64,000 nucleotides of DNA, taken from Raineya sp964654605 (GTDB lineage Bacteria; Bacteroidota; Bacteroidia; Cytophagales; Thermonemataceae). Position 1 is the stretch's first letter. Each line of letters starts with the position of its first letter. The notes beneath the pieces were generated by a model. That model ran no database searches, was not told the DNA's origin, and was given only the letters and a program-made list of their open reading frames with translations. Of this stretch, positions 24,379 through 33,593 are shown piece after piece. The stretch lies in assembly GCA_964654605.1 (NCBI GenBank), contig CAZZLW010000071.1:7401-71400 (forward strand), given 5' to 3'. The position numbers and the translations under genes are program-made.

Positions 24379-26394
24379 TCAGAACAAATTTTCCAAAAGC
24401 GTATCCTCTACCAAATTGGGTAAAGTAACTTTGAGGCGAGGTTCTTCTTGCATAGCCCGCTGAATGGCGAAAATGGCTTCTTTATTTCTTGCCCAACTAC
24501 GGCGAGCAATGCCATTATTTACGTCCCAGTGAAGCATCATTTTGAGCCTTCTATCACTATCTGCCGAGCCGTCCAGTACCATTCCAAAACCTCCATTGAT
24601 GACCTCGCCCCAGCCTACGCCACCGCCATTGTGCAAGCTCACCCACGTAGCTCCTCGGAAGGCATCGCCTACAAAATTTTGTACTGCCATATCTGCTGTA
24701 AAACTTGAACCATCGTAAATGTTAGAGGTTTCACGGAAGGGCGAATCGGTGCCCGAAACGTCGTGGTGGTCTCTGCCCAGTACCACAGGGGCAGAAATTT
24801 CTCCTTTGGCAATGGCTTCATTAAAGGCTTTGGCAATATTTATTCTGCCTTCGGCATCGGCATAGAGAATACGTGCTTGCGAACCCACTACCAAATTGTT
24901 TTTCATAGCGTCTTTTATCCAAAGAATATTGTCGGCAATTTGCTGTCGTATTTCGGCAGGAGCATTTTGGTATTGTTTTTCCAGCACTTGCAAAGCAATT
25001 TCATCTGTTTTTTGTAAATCGTTGGGATTTTGGCTCATACATACCCAACGGAAAGGACCGAAGCCGTAGTCAAAACACATTGGTCCCATTATATCTTGCA
25101 CGTAAGAGGGATATTTGAAAGTTTTGCCGTCTTTTGCCCAAATATCAGCACCTGCCCGTGAGGCTTCCAGCAAAAAGGCATTGCCGTAATCAAAGAAATA
25201 GGTTCCTTGGGCGGTGTGGGCATTGATAAGAGCCACTTGCTTACGCAAAGATTCATAAACTTTTTCCTTGAAAAGAGTGGGGTTTTCAGCCATTAGCGTA
25301 TTGGCTTCTTCAAAAGAAAGTCCCGCAGGATAGTACCCACCTGCAAAAGGATTGTGCAGAGAGGTTTGGTCAGAGCCTAAATCCACGAAAATATTTTCTT
25401 GCAAAAATTTTTCCCAAACATCTACCACATTACCAAAATAAGCAAAAGAAGTATTGGCTTTTTCTTTTTGAGCCTTGCGAACTTTTTGCACAAGTTCATT
25501 CAAATCGGTAACAATTTCATCAACCCAGCCCTGCTGGTGTCTTTTTTCAAGCACTTTCCAATTTACTTCGGCAGTAACGGAAACGCAACCTGCAATTTTA
25601 GCGGCTTTGGGTTGTGCACCGCTCATTCCTCCTAAACCTGCGGTAACAAATAGCTTCCCTGCAAGTCCCAAGCCTGTTTTATCTATCATTCTACCTGCGT
25701 TCAGAATGGTAATGGTAGTGCCGTGTACAATGCCTTGCGAGCCTATGTACATATACGAACCAGCAGTCATTTGTCCGTATTGTGTTACGCCCAAAGCATT
25801 GAAGCGTTCCCAATCGTCAGGTTTAGAATAGTTGGGAATCATCATTCCGTTGGTAACCACTACGCGTGGGGCGTCCGGGTGCGAAGGGAAGAGCCCAAGA
25901 GGGTGTCCTGAATACATTACAAGGGTTTGCTCGTCTGTCATTGTAGCCAAATACTGCATTGTGAGCAGATATTGAGCCCAATTCTGAAAAACAGCTCCAT
26001 TACCGCCATAGGTAATGAGTTCGTGAGGGTGTTGGGCTACGGCAGGGTCTAAATTGTTTTGTATCATTGCCATAATTGCCGCCGCTTGTATGCTTTTGTG
26101 CGGGTATTCGTGTATAGGGCGAGCATACATCGGATAGGTAGGGCGAAAGCGATACATATAAATTCTGCCGTATTTTTCCAGCTCTTCGGCAAATTCTTTG
26201 GCAAGCAAAGCGTGATGTTTCTTCGGAAAATATCGCAAAGCATTGCGAATAGCAAGTCTTTTTTCGTCTTTGCTTAAAATATCTTTGCGTTTGGGGGCGT
26301 GATTGATGCTTTCATCATACGTAGGCATAGGAGGCAACTCATCAGGAATACCTTGCAGAATAGCCTCTTGGAAACTTTTTTCGGCAGTAAGCAT
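24379..26394 (-). CDS. hutU: Urocanate hydratase
   Basis: Second enzyme of histidine breakdown: urocanate plus water to imidazolonepropionate, using NAD+ as an electrophilic cofactor. The 671-aa protein is longer than the ~555-aa Pseudomonas/Bacillus enzyme. It has the conserved blocks YSGHPLGLFPSHPDAPRVV, GGMSGAQPKAA (NAD loop), CFDYGFGPFRWVCMS (active-site Cys region) and GRDHHDVSGTDSPFRET. I use the ATG at 26394; an upstream in-frame TTG is less likely. hutH, hutI and hutG/ftcD are not adjacent, so histidine catabolism, if complete, is encoded at more than one site. Confidence 0.95.
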   Translation of the reverse strand: MLTAEKSFQEAILQGIPDELPPMPTYDESINHAPKRKDILSKDEKRLAIRNALRYFPKKHHALLAKEFAEELEKYGRIYMYRFRPTYPMYARPIHEYPHKSIQAAAIMAMIQNNLDPAVAQHPHELITYGGNGAVFQNWAQYLLTMQYLATMTDEQTLVMYSGHPLGLFPSHPDAPRVVVTNGMMIPNYSKPDDWERFNALGVTQYGQMTAGSYMYIGSQGIVHGTTITILNAGRMIDKTGLGLAGKLFVTAGLGGMSGAQPKAAKIAGCVSVTAEVNWKVLEKRHQQGWVDEIVTDLNELVQKVRKAQKEKANTSFAYFGNVVDVWEKFLQENIFVDLGSDQTSLHNPFAGGYYPAGLSFEEANTLMAENPTLFKEKVYESLRKQVALINAHTAQGTYFFDYGNAFLLEASRAGADIWAKDGKTFKYPSYVQDIMGPMCFDYGFGPFRWVCMSQNPNDLQKTDEIALQVLEKQYQNAPAEIRQQIADNILWIKDAMKNNLVVGSQARILYADAEGRINIAKAFNEAIAKGEISAPVVLGRDHHDVSGTDSPFRETSNIYDGSSFTADMAVQNFVGDAFRGATWVSLHNGGGVGWGEVINGGFGMVLDGSADSDRRLKMMLHWDVNNGIARRSWARNKEAIFAIQRAMQEEPRLKVTLPNLVEDTLLENLF

Positions 26395-26615
26395 AGACAA
26401 CTTTATTTTGTACTGAAAAAATCGGTTTTAAGTATTTTCCCCTTCTAAATCTTTCAAAATCCAATAGAACCCTGCAAATTCTGAAAGTCATTTTTATCGG
26501 GGTATTATGTATTTGCTAAAAGATTGCCTAATTTCGGTGGTTTGTAGGAATTTTGCAAGTTTTCTTTCCAAAAATATTTTACTGCTTGCAAGCGGTGGCA
26601 ATTTCTTAAAAATTG

Positions 26616-26623
26616 TATTTTTG
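26616..26623 (+). promoter_or_regulatory. -7 promoter box for carB
   Basis: TATTTTTG fits TAnnTTTG, 17 nt ahead of the carB start. There is no TTG at 19-21 nt spacing. The rest of the 246-bp hutU-carB spacer shows no pyrimidine attenuator or riboswitch that I can recognise. Confidence 0.45.
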
Positions 26624-26640
26624 CCGAAATTTTTACTACA

Positions 26641-29502
26641 ATGCCCAAAAATCCTGCTATTCGTTCGGTTCTTATTATTGGTTCAGGTCCTATTGTTATT
26701 GGTCAGGCTTGTGAGTTTGATTACTCGGGCTCACAGGCGGCTCGTTCTTTGCGTGAGGAAGGTATTGAGGTTATTCTTATCAATTCTAACCCTGCCACGA
26801 TAATGACAGACCCGCTCACCGCCGACCATATCTATCTCTTGCCGCTGGAACGAAAATCTATTGAATACATTTTGCAACGCCACCAAATTGATGCCGTTTT
26901 GCCGACAATGGGAGGACAAACGGCATTAAATTTAGCTATCAAATGCCACAAAGCAGGGCTTTGGGAAAAGTATGGTGTGCAGATGATAGGGGTAGATGTA
27001 AATGCCATTGAAACCACCGAAGACCGCGAGAAATTTCGTTTGCGAATGTTGGAACTTGGAGCAGGGGTTTGTAAAGGCGAAACGGCTACATCTTTTTTGC
27101 GAGGCAAAGAAATTGCTCAGCAAATTGGATTCCCGCTGGTGATTCGTCCTTCTTTTACATTGGGCGGAACAGGCGGAGGTTTTGTGAATGAAGAAAAAGA
27201 TTTTGACGAGGCTCTACGTAGGGGTTTGCAGGCTTCGCCTGTACACGAAGTACTTGTAGAACAATCTATTTTTGGTTGGAAAGAATTTGAACTGGAACTG
27301 CTTCGCGATAGCAAGGGAAATGTCATTATTATTTGCTCCATAGAAAACTTTGACCCTATGGGCATACATACAGGCGATAGCATTACGGTTGCTCCTGCTC
27401 TTACACTTTCCGATACTACCTACCAAAAAATGCGAGATTGGGCTATCAAGGTAATGAATGGCATTGGAAATTTTGCAGGAGGCTGTAACATTCAGTTTGC
27501 TGTAAATCCCAAAAATGAAGATGAAATCATTGTCATTGAAGTCAATCCAAGAGTTTCGCGTTCTTCGGCTCTGGCAAGCAAAGCTACGGGATACCCCATT
27601 GCTAAAATTGCCGCAAAACTTGCTATTGGCTATAATCTTGATGAACTCCCCAACCAAATTACGAAAACTACTTCTGCTTACTTTGAACCTGCTTTGGATT
27701 ATGTGATTGTAAAAATTCCTCGTTGGAATTTTGATAAGTTCCGTGGTGCCGATGATAGGCTCGGCTTGCAGATGAAATCTGTTGGTGAAGTAATGGGTAT
27801 TGGCAGAAATTTCCAAGAAGCATTGCAGAAAGCTTGCCAGAGTTTGGAAATCAAAAGAAATGGATTAGGGGCTGATGGCAGAGAAGTTACTGACCAGCAA
27901 ATTTTACTGAAAAGTTTAGAAAATCCTTCCGCCAACCGACTTTTTCATATTTACGATGCCTTCAAGATGGGCATTTCTTTCAAAACCATTCAGAAACTCA
28001 CCCAAATTGACCCTTGGTTTTTACACCAAATAGAAGAGTTGGTTCTTTTGGAAAAAGAAATTCAAAAATACACTTTGCAAGATATTCCTGCTCAATTGCT
28101 TTGGGAGGCAAAACGTAAAGGTTATGCCGATAGGCAAATAGCCCATTTATTGCGTTGCTTAGAAAGCGAAGTCTATAAAAAACGCAAAGAGTTAGGCATT
28201 GAGCGTACTTACAATATGGTAGATACTTGTGCCGCTGAATTTGAAGCAGTTACGCCCTATTATTATTCTACTTTTACCTCACCCCCCAGCTTTTCAGAAG
28301 TGGAGAATAAACCAGCCGATATAGCCCTTGCTTATCAAGAAAAAACAAAGCCTAAAAAAGTTGTAATATTAGGTTCGGGACCCAATAGGATAGGGCAAGG
28401 GATAGAATTTGACTACTCTTGCGTACACGGTGTTTTGGCGGCGAAAGAGTGTGGCTACGAAACCATAATGATAAACTGCAACCCTGAAACCGTTTCTACA
28501 GACTTTGATATTGCCGATAAACTTTACTTTGAGCCTGTTTTTTGGGAACACATCTACGATATTATTCAAAAAGAACAGCCCGAAGGGGTCATTGTGCAAT
28601 TGGGCGGTCAGACGGCTCTGAAACTTGCCGAAAAGCTCAATCGTTATGGCATAAAAATTATTGGTACAAGTTATGAATCTTTGGATATTGCCGAAGATAG
28701 AGGTAAGTTTTCTAACTTGCTCAAAGACTTGGGAATTCCTTATCCACAATTTGGCGTTATTGAAGACGCCGATAGTGCCGTAGAATTGGCAAGAGATTTG
28801 GGCTTTCCTTTGCTGGTGCGTCCCAGTTATGTTTTGGGAGGGCAAAGTATGAAAATCGTTATCAACGAGCAAGAATTGGAAGAACACGTTGTCAAGATTT
28901 TGAACGAAAATCCTGATAATAAAATTTTGCTTGACCACTTTCTGGAAGGGGCGATTGAAGCCGAAGCCGATGCTATTTGTGATGGAAAAGATGTGTATAT
29001 CATTGGCATAATGGAACACATTGAGCCTGCAGGTATTCATTCAGGCGATAGCAATGCTGTTTTACCTCATTTTTCGCTCAACCCAATGATGATTGAGCAA
29101 ATTGAAATTTATACCCAAAAAATAGCTTTGGCTCTCAATACTATTGGGCTTATCAACATTCAATTTGCTATCAAAGATAACAAAGTGTATGTAATTGAGG
29201 CAAACCCTCGTGCCAGCCGAACCGTTCCTTTTATCTGTAAAGCCTATCAGGAGCCGTATATCAATTATGCGGTAAAGATTATGCTTGGAGAAAATAAGCT
29301 CAAAGATTTTAGCTTCAATCCCAAACGCAAAGGTTATGCTATCAAACAACCTGTGTTTTCTTTTGAAAAATTCCCGAATGTGAATAAAGAACTGGGTCCA
29401 GAGATGAAATCCACAGGCGAGGCAATTCTCTTTATTGAAAACCTTATGGACGATACCTTCCAAAAACTTTACGAGGAACGCAATTTGTATTTGAGCAGGT
29501 AA
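26641..29502 (+). CDS. carB: Carbamoyl-phosphate synthase large subunit lacking the MGS domain
   Basis: Makes carbamoyl phosphate from bicarbonate, ammonia (from the CarA glutaminase) and two ATP, for pyrimidines and arginine. Two homologous ATP-grasp halves are present: the first starts IGSGPIVIGQACEFDYSG (~residue 12), the second ILGSGPNRIGQGIEFDYS (~575). NPRVSRSSALASKATGYP and NPRASRTVPF mark the metal/ATP sites. The oligomerisation segment lies between them. At 953 aa the protein stops at MKSTGEAILFIENLMDD..., where longer enzymes (~1070 aa) continue into the allosteric MGS-like domain. No separate MGS gene follows. Catalysis should be intact; UMP/ornithine control should be absent. carA is not adjacent. 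Confidence 0.96.
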   Translation: MPKNPAIRSVLIIGSGPIVIGQACEFDYSGSQAARSLREEGIEVILINSNPATIMTDPLTADHIYLLPLERKSIEYILQRHQIDAVLPTMGGQTALNLAIKCHKAGLWEKYGVQMIGVDVNAIETTEDREKFRLRMLELGAGVCKGETATSFLRGKEIAQQIGFPLVIRPSFTLGGTGGGFVNEEKDFDEALRRGLQASPVHEVLVEQSIFGWKEFELELLRDSKGNVIIICSIENFDPMGIHTGDSITVAPALTLSDTTYQKMRDWAIKVMNGIGNFAGGCNIQFAVNPKNEDEIIVIEVNPRVSRSSALASKATGYPIAKIAAKLAIGYNLDELPNQITKTTSAYFEPALDYVIVKIPRWNFDKFRGADDRLGLQMKSVGEVMGIGRNFQEALQKACQSLEIKRNGLGADGREVTDQQILLKSLENPSANRLFHIYDAFKMGISFKTIQKLTQIDPWFLHQIEELVLLEKEIQKYTLQDIPAQLLWEAKRKGYADRQIAHLLRCLESEVYKKRKELGIERTYNMVDTCAAEFEAVTPYYYSTFTSPPSFSEVENKPADIALAYQEKTKPKKVVILGSGPNRIGQGIEFDYSCVHGVLAAKECGYETIMINCNPETVSTDFDIADKLYFEPVFWEHIYDIIQKEQPEGVIVQLGGQTALKLAEKLNRYGIKIIGTSYESLDIAEDRGKFSNLLKDLGIPYPQFGVIEDADSAVELARDLGFPLLVRPSYVLGGQSMKIVINEQELEEHVVKILNENPDNKILLDHFLEGAIEAEADAICDGKDVYIIGIMEHIEPAGIHSGDSNAVLPHFSLNPMMIEQIEIYTQKIALALNTIGLINIQFAIKDNKVYVIEANPRASRTVPFICKAYQEPYINYAVKIMLGENKLKDFSFNPKRKGYAIKQPVFSFEKFPNVNKELGPEMKSTGEAILFIENLMDDTFQKLYEERNLYLSR

Positions 29503-29528
29503 TTTTGAGAGAAAAATAGAGTTTTGCT

Positions 29529-31043
29529 TCAAAATGAAGCAAGTTGGGCAAAGGCAGATGTGAGTTCTTCTAAAAGCATAGTAGGCGTAATGGCAATGGC
29601 GTTGCGTTTTTGTTGTGCCAAATCGCCTGCAAGTCCGTGTGCATAAACGCCTATGCAAAGGGCTTGTTCAGGTGGGTAGCCTTGTGCCAAAAGTGCCGTA
29701 ATAATGCCTGTAAGTACATCGCCCATACCGCCTGTTGCCATAGCGGGGTTGCCTGTGGAATTGAAAAAAACTTTTCCTTCGGGGGTAGCTATTCGTGAGT
29801 AAGCCCCTTTGAATAGCACAAAACATTGATATTTTTGAGCAAAAGAAACCTGTTTTTCTAATGCTTCGTAGTCGTTTTGCCAAGAGCCAGCCAAACGTTC
29901 AAATTCCTTGGGGTGTGGGGTAAGGATTGAATGTTTGGGCAAAAATGAAAGCCAATCGGGGTTTTGAGCCATTATATTTAAGGCATCGGCATCAAGCACC
30001 AGCGGAATTTGGACATTTTGCAAAAGGTTTTTCAAGAAAGTTTGTGTTTCTTCGTGCAAACCTATTCCACAGCCAACACCAATGGCTTTGAAAATGGAAA
30101 AATCGTGCTTATCATTACAAATATAATGCTTTGTAGAAGATAGCAAAAGCATAGCTTCGGGAACAGCCGTTTGCAGTGGCGAATAATTGCAGGGTGGTAC
30201 AAGCAGTGTAAGCAAGCCTGTCCCCGCCAGCAGGCAAGCTCTTGCCGCAAGAATAGACGCTCCTCCTTTGCCCAAACTGCCCGCTACAAGCAAACTATGC
30301 CCCAATGTGCCTTTATGAGCAAAAATAGGACGTGGTAGTCGCTCCTGATACCCATTTCTGATAGTTTTTTCTGAAAGCATAAAGTAGTTGCTGGACATTT
30401 CTTGTTCATAATCTTTGAGCAAACCAATATCCAGCACTACAATTTTCCCTGCAAAATTTCCGGTTTGTGGCAAAAGCATATTGAGCTTTGCCTGATGAAA
30501 GGTGAGGGTGTAGTTTGCTTTGAAAATTGTGCTTTCAGTTTTTTGTATTTGGTCGGCGTACATTCCCGAAGGAATATCTATGGCAATTTTGAGATTGGGT
30601 AAGGTATTTATTTGGGCAATCAAATCGGCAAGCCAGCCTTCCAAAGGACGAGAAAGCCCTGCACCAAAAATGGCATCTATGCAGATACTTTCGGCAGGAA
30701 TATGCAGTTGGGTATTTTGAGCATTGATAAGCGAGAGTGGAATTTCTTTGGGCAATCTTTCGTAATTGATTTGGCAATCGGTAGAAACTTGTGGGCTATT
30801 TTCAAGCCAAAACACTTCTACTTCTTTACCTTGATTATGCAAAAGCCGAGCGATTGCCAAACCATCGCCGCCATTATTGCCCCTACCTGCCAAAATGGTA
30901 AATTTTTGAGCAGAAAGGTTCTGTAAGATCCATTTTACACATTCATTGGCGGCAGTTTCCATCAAATCAATGGAAGCAATGGGTTTGTGCAAAATGGTGA
31001 GCCTATCTAATTCACGAATCTGTGAAGCCGAAAGTATTTTCAT
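29529..31043 (-). CDS. nnr: Bifunctional NAD(P)H-hydrate epimerase / dehydratase
   Basis: Repairs hydrated NAD(P)H. The N-terminal YjeF-N domain epimerises NAD(P)HX (ILAGRGNNGGDGLAIARLL, then SICIDAIFGAGLSRPL, residues ~1-215). The C-terminal ribokinase-like domain dehydrates the S form using ADP or ATP (LVAGSLGKGGASILAARA; LTPHPKEFERL; STGNPAMATGGMGDVLTGI, residues ~225-500). The 504-aa length and domain order match the fused bacterial enzyme. It follows the DUF1036 gene with only 1 bp between them, so the two are probably co-transcribed. It converges on carB with 26 bp between stops. Confidence 0.94.
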   Translation of the reverse strand: MKILSASQIRELDRLTILHKPIASIDLMETAANECVKWILQNLSAQKFTILAGRGNNGGDGLAIARLLHNQGKEVEVFWLENSPQVSTDCQINYERLPKEIPLSLINAQNTQLHIPAESICIDAIFGAGLSRPLEGWLADLIAQINTLPNLKIAIDIPSGMYADQIQKTESTIFKANYTLTFHQAKLNMLLPQTGNFAGKIVVLDIGLLKDYEQEMSSNYFMLSEKTIRNGYQERLPRPIFAHKGTLGHSLLVAGSLGKGGASILAARACLLAGTGLLTLLVPPCNYSPLQTAVPEAMLLLSSTKHYICNDKHDFSIFKAIGVGCGIGLHEETQTFLKNLLQNVQIPLVLDADALNIMAQNPDWLSFLPKHSILTPHPKEFERLAGSWQNDYEALEKQVSFAQKYQCFVLFKGAYSRIATPEGKVFFNSTGNPAMATGGMGDVLTGIITALLAQGYPPEQALCIGVYAHGLAGDLAQQKRNAIAITPTMLLEELTSAFAQLASF

Positions 31044-31044
31044 A

Positions 31045-31512
31045 TCATTCTAAAAGATTGACCTGAAAAAAACCTTTGGGATTCCATTTCATTTCTCGGA
31101 ACGGATATGCTTCCAGTTGTTGCAGTTCTTGGGAATTGAGTTCGTTATCCAAAGCACTTGCAAGTGCCGAATTGTTGGCATAGGCAATATGAAAAGGCGA
31201 AGTGGGATGTACCATATAAAAAAGACTTCCGCCCCAGTTATCGTTACGATTTACAACATTGTGAGCGTGATAAAATACCCCTTTTTCGCGTTGAATATTT
31301 TTGAGCCACAAAGTTTTGCTTTTCTCTTTTTTCACTTCAAACCAACCATAAGTACAAAGAGCTACATCTCCTTCGGGCATACGTTTGTAATAAGCCAGTG
31401 CTACATACACATTTTTCTGACTTCTGTTGAAAAACGAAACCCTTACGCTATCTTGCGAAAAAGCAGAAATCCCTGCAAATACAAAAAACAATGAAAAAGC
31501 CCAAATTTTCAT
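31045..31512 (-). CDS. DUF1036 family secreted protein
   Basis: A 155-aa protein with a signal peptide (MKIWAFSLFFVFAGISAFSQ) and a DUF1036-like core: VRVSFFNRSQKNVYVALAYY, then GWFEVKKEKSKTLW and FYHAHNVVNRNDNWGG. Small aromatic beta-sheet proteins of this family are found in many bacteria without a defined role. I start at the ATG at 31512; the upstream frame would extend into the uppP coding end and removes the signal peptide from the N-terminus. It has a promoter immediately upstream and runs into nnr. The family call rests on remembered motif similarity. Confidence 0.7.
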   Translation of the reverse strand: MKIWAFSLFFVFAGISAFSQDSVRVSFFNRSQKNVYVALAYYKRMPEGDVALCTYGWFEVKKEKSKTLWLKNIQREKGVFYHAHNVVNRNDNWGGSLFYMVHPTSPFHIAYANNSALASALDNELNSQELQQLEAYPFREMKWNPKGFFQVNLLE

Positions 31513-31536
31513 AAGCCAAACGATTTGGATTTTAGG

Positions 31537-31565
31537 CAAAGATACAGAAAATTTGGGAAGAGCAA
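31537..31565 (-). promoter_or_regulatory. Promoter of the DUF1036-nnr operon
   Basis: On the minus strand, TATCTTTG (31544-31537) is a -7 box with TTG (31565-31563) 18 nt upstream. It is located between the uppP stop and the DUF1036 start. Confidence 0.6.
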
Positions 31566-31580
31566 AGTTATTTTGAAACT

Positions 31581-32378
31581 TTACAACATCTCCAACTTTA
31601 CCCCTGACCAAAGCAAAATTAGGATAAGTAAGCCAACTATAATTCTATACCAACCGAAAAGACGAAAGCCGTATTTGGTAAGATAACTGATAAAAAACCT
31701 AATAGCAAGCATAGCCACTACAAAGGCAACTGCATTACCTACCAGCAAAACAAACCAAGATTGTTGTGCTTGCTCAATGAAAATCTCTTTGGTATCCCAA
31801 ATGCTTTTGGCAGTAGCCGCAAACATTGTGGGCAGAGCCAAGAAAAATGAAAATTCGGCAGAAGTACGGCGATTAAGCCCTTGTGTCAGACCGCCTACAA
31901 TGGTTGCCGCCGAACGGCTTACCCCTGGCACCATCGCCAAACATTGAAAACAACCTATCCAAAAGGCAGTAGGGTAGGAAATTTCTTGGAGTTCAGTATT
32001 TTTCTCGTTTTTAGCGAACCACTTATCTACAAAAAGCAGAACAATACCACCTGCAAGCAAGGCAAAGGCTACTACATCAACCCTTTCCAAGAGAGCGTCA
32101 ATATGCTTTTTGAGTAAAGCACCCACTACCAAAGCGGGAATAAATCCAACGAAAAGTTTAATATAAAAATCTATGCTTTGAAAAAAGCGTTTCCAATAAA
32201 GCACTACTACCGAAAAAATTGCCCCAAGCTGAATAGCTACAATGTAGGTTTTGAAGAAATCATCAGCTTTCATTTGGGCTATGGCGGCAGTGAGTATCAT
32301 ATGCCCTGTGGAAGAAATAGGCAAAAACTCAGTAATACCTTCCACAATAGCCAGCAAAATCGCTTCCCAAAGGCTCAT
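31581..32378 (-). CDS. uppP: Undecaprenyl-diphosphatase
   Basis: Inner-membrane enzyme that dephosphorylates undecaprenyl pyrophosphate to recycle the lipid carrier for peptidoglycan and other glycans. The 265-aa length and eight or so hydrophobic segments fit UppP/BacA. The catalytic motifs are VEGITEFLPISSTGHM at residues ~12-27 and PGVSRSAATI near residue 155. Its ATG overlaps the stop of the DUF3098 gene (ATGA), an arrangement common in Bacteroidota. It typically confers bacitracin tolerance when overproduced. Confidence 0.97.
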   Translation of the reverse strand: MSLWEAILLAIVEGITEFLPISSTGHMILTAAIAQMKADDFFKTYIVAIQLGAIFSVVVLYWKRFFQSIDFYIKLFVGFIPALVVGALLKKHIDALLERVDVVAFALLAGGIVLLFVDKWFAKNEKNTELQEISYPTAFWIGCFQCLAMVPGVSRSAATIVGGLTQGLNRRTSAEFSFFLALPTMFAATAKSIWDTKEIFIEQAQQSWFVLLVGNAVAFVVAMLAIRFFISYLTKYGFRLFGWYRIIVGLLILILLWSGVKLEML

Positions 32379-32587
32379 TTTTTAGACTTGTAAAAGATTG
32401 CTACAAATTGTACCAAAAAACCCAAAAGCAGTACAATAGGTCCCAGTGTGATACCTAAAAAGCCAAATCCATAAGGTTCTTTATCCGAAGCCATAATGAT
32501 AAAGCCCAATACAATGAGTAAAAGCCCGAGTATCATTATGAAATAATTGGCTCTATCAAAAGGAAAGACAGGTTGTTTGTTGGTCAT
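32375..32587 (-). CDS. DUF3098 family small membrane protein
   Basis: A 70-aa protein with two membrane spans (YFIMILGLLLIVLGFIIMA and GITLGPIVLLLGFLVQFVAI) joined by the short loop SDKEPYGFGFL. The N-terminal PFDRANY is typical of DUF3098, found beside uppP in Bacteroidota. I start at the ATG at 32587 (MTNKQPVFPF); the longer frame adds an implausible N-terminus. Function unknown; the 4-nt stop/start overlap with uppP suggests a linked role in envelope lipid metabolism or division. Confidence 0.82.
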   Translation of the reverse strand: MTNKQPVFPFDRANYFIMILGLLLIVLGFIIMASDKEPYGFGFLGITLGPIVLLLGFLVQFVAIFYKSKK

Positions 32588-32642
32588 AGCAAGTTTTTGG
32601 CAAAGAAAAAGTTTTTTTTGTAAAAAGACAAAAGAAATGCAA

Positions 32643-33467
32643 TCAAATATTCTGCTCTGCCTTGAAATTTGCCACATCTCTAATATTTACATTTTCAATC
32701 ATTGTTCGCATTTCTTCTAAATCTAAGTGTATATCGTCTTCGCCATATTGGTCAAAGGGATTTTCTAATTGCTCTTGGATATTGATAAGACTTACAAAGA
32801 CAAAGCTATACAATACTGCTGAAAGATAGCCAATCACAGGATAGGTGCTATCTTTGAGGTGATAAGCAAAATAAGGAGCATATAAAACGGGAAAACTATA
32901 CAAGAAAAAAATTGCATATACACGCAAAGCATAAGGAGTGCGATAGTAAAGAATTTTTTTCATTTTTTCAAAATCGGCTACGGCACGCGTAAAATACTGG
33001 TCGGCACGAGAAAGTTCGCTTGGCGTTACATTAGCTTTGCGAAAAGACTGAATGAACAAAGAAATTTCATCAAAACTGCGATAAATAGGTTTTTCCAATT
33101 CGCTTTGTTTTTCAGCTTGAGTATTGGTAAAAAAAAGAATAATGTAATTCATTGTTTTCAAAAGTAAGGTGGCACTTTTTTTGCAAAAACTTTCGTGTTC
33201 TCCACCAACCCAATTTTTGCTTGCATAAAATAAACCCATAAAATTGGATTTGAGAGAAGCATAGCTCATAATAGCTTCCTCTCTTCGCCGATAGGCACTA
33301 TTGATAGAAAAAACCACAGGAAAGATGATAGCTGTACCTACCAAAGTAATAGGCAAATCCCCTACAAAATTCATTTCTTTGCAGTAGTAGGTTGCTACCA
33401 CAGAAAGCGTTGTGATAATGAACGTCTTGTAATTGATAATGTTCCAAAGGCTTCTAAACAATTTCAT
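32643..33467 (-). CDS. Bestrophin-like membrane protein
   Basis: A 274-aa integral membrane protein with four hydrophobic segments: TFIITTLSVVATYYC, ITLVGTAIIFPVVFSI, an aromatic pair around VYAIFFLYSFPVLYAPYF, and VIGYLSAVLYSFVFVSLI. It ends with the cytoplasmic-type motif INIQEQLENPFDQYGEDDIHLD. This C-terminal E-NPF...DDI motif is the calcium-clasp-like signature of bestrophins, suggesting a pentameric anion channel. The N-terminal half is divergent from the animal proteins. I start at the ATG at 33467. It has its own promoter 19 nt upstream of the start. Confidence 0.75.
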   Translation of the reverse strand: MKLFRSLWNIINYKTFIITTLSVVATYYCKEMNFVGDLPITLVGTAIIFPVVFSINSAYRRREEAIMSYASLKSNFMGLFYASKNWVGGEHESFCKKSATLLLKTMNYIILFFTNTQAEKQSELEKPIYRSFDEISLFIQSFRKANVTPSELSRADQYFTRAVADFEKMKKILYYRTPYALRVYAIFFLYSFPVLYAPYFAYHLKDSTYPVIGYLSAVLYSFVFVSLINIQEQLENPFDQYGEDDIHLDLEEMRTMIENVNIRDVANFKAEQNI

Positions 33468-33485
33468 TGCAATAGTGCTTTTTAG

Positions 33486-33516
33486 CAAAGATACAAAATT
33501 AACATTTGCTTAACAA
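33486..33516 (-). promoter_or_regulatory. Promoter of the bestrophin-like gene
   Basis: On the minus strand, TATCTTTG (33493-33486) with TTG (33516-33514) exactly 20 nt upstream. A second possible -7 box TAATTTTG overlaps at 33501-33494. Confidence 0.65.
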
Positions 33517-33567
33517 TTTTTTAATAAAAAACTTTCTTTTTCGGCGATGATACTGCTGTTTTCTTAC

Positions 33568-33575
33568 TATTTTTG
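33568..33575 (+). promoter_or_regulatory. -7 promoter box for lnt
   Basis: TATTTTTG fits TAnnTTTG, 18 nt upstream of the ATG at 33594. Its position makes a TTG at 33573 an unlikely start codon and implies a leader of only about ten bases. Confidence 0.45.
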
Positions 33576-33593
33576 GCTCGCAATTTGGTAGCT

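Noticed and set aside
28369..29040. 223-codon minus-strand frame inside carB (and a similar one at 27214-27816)
   Set aside because: Both lie opposite conserved ATP-grasp motifs, and no domain is recognisable in either.
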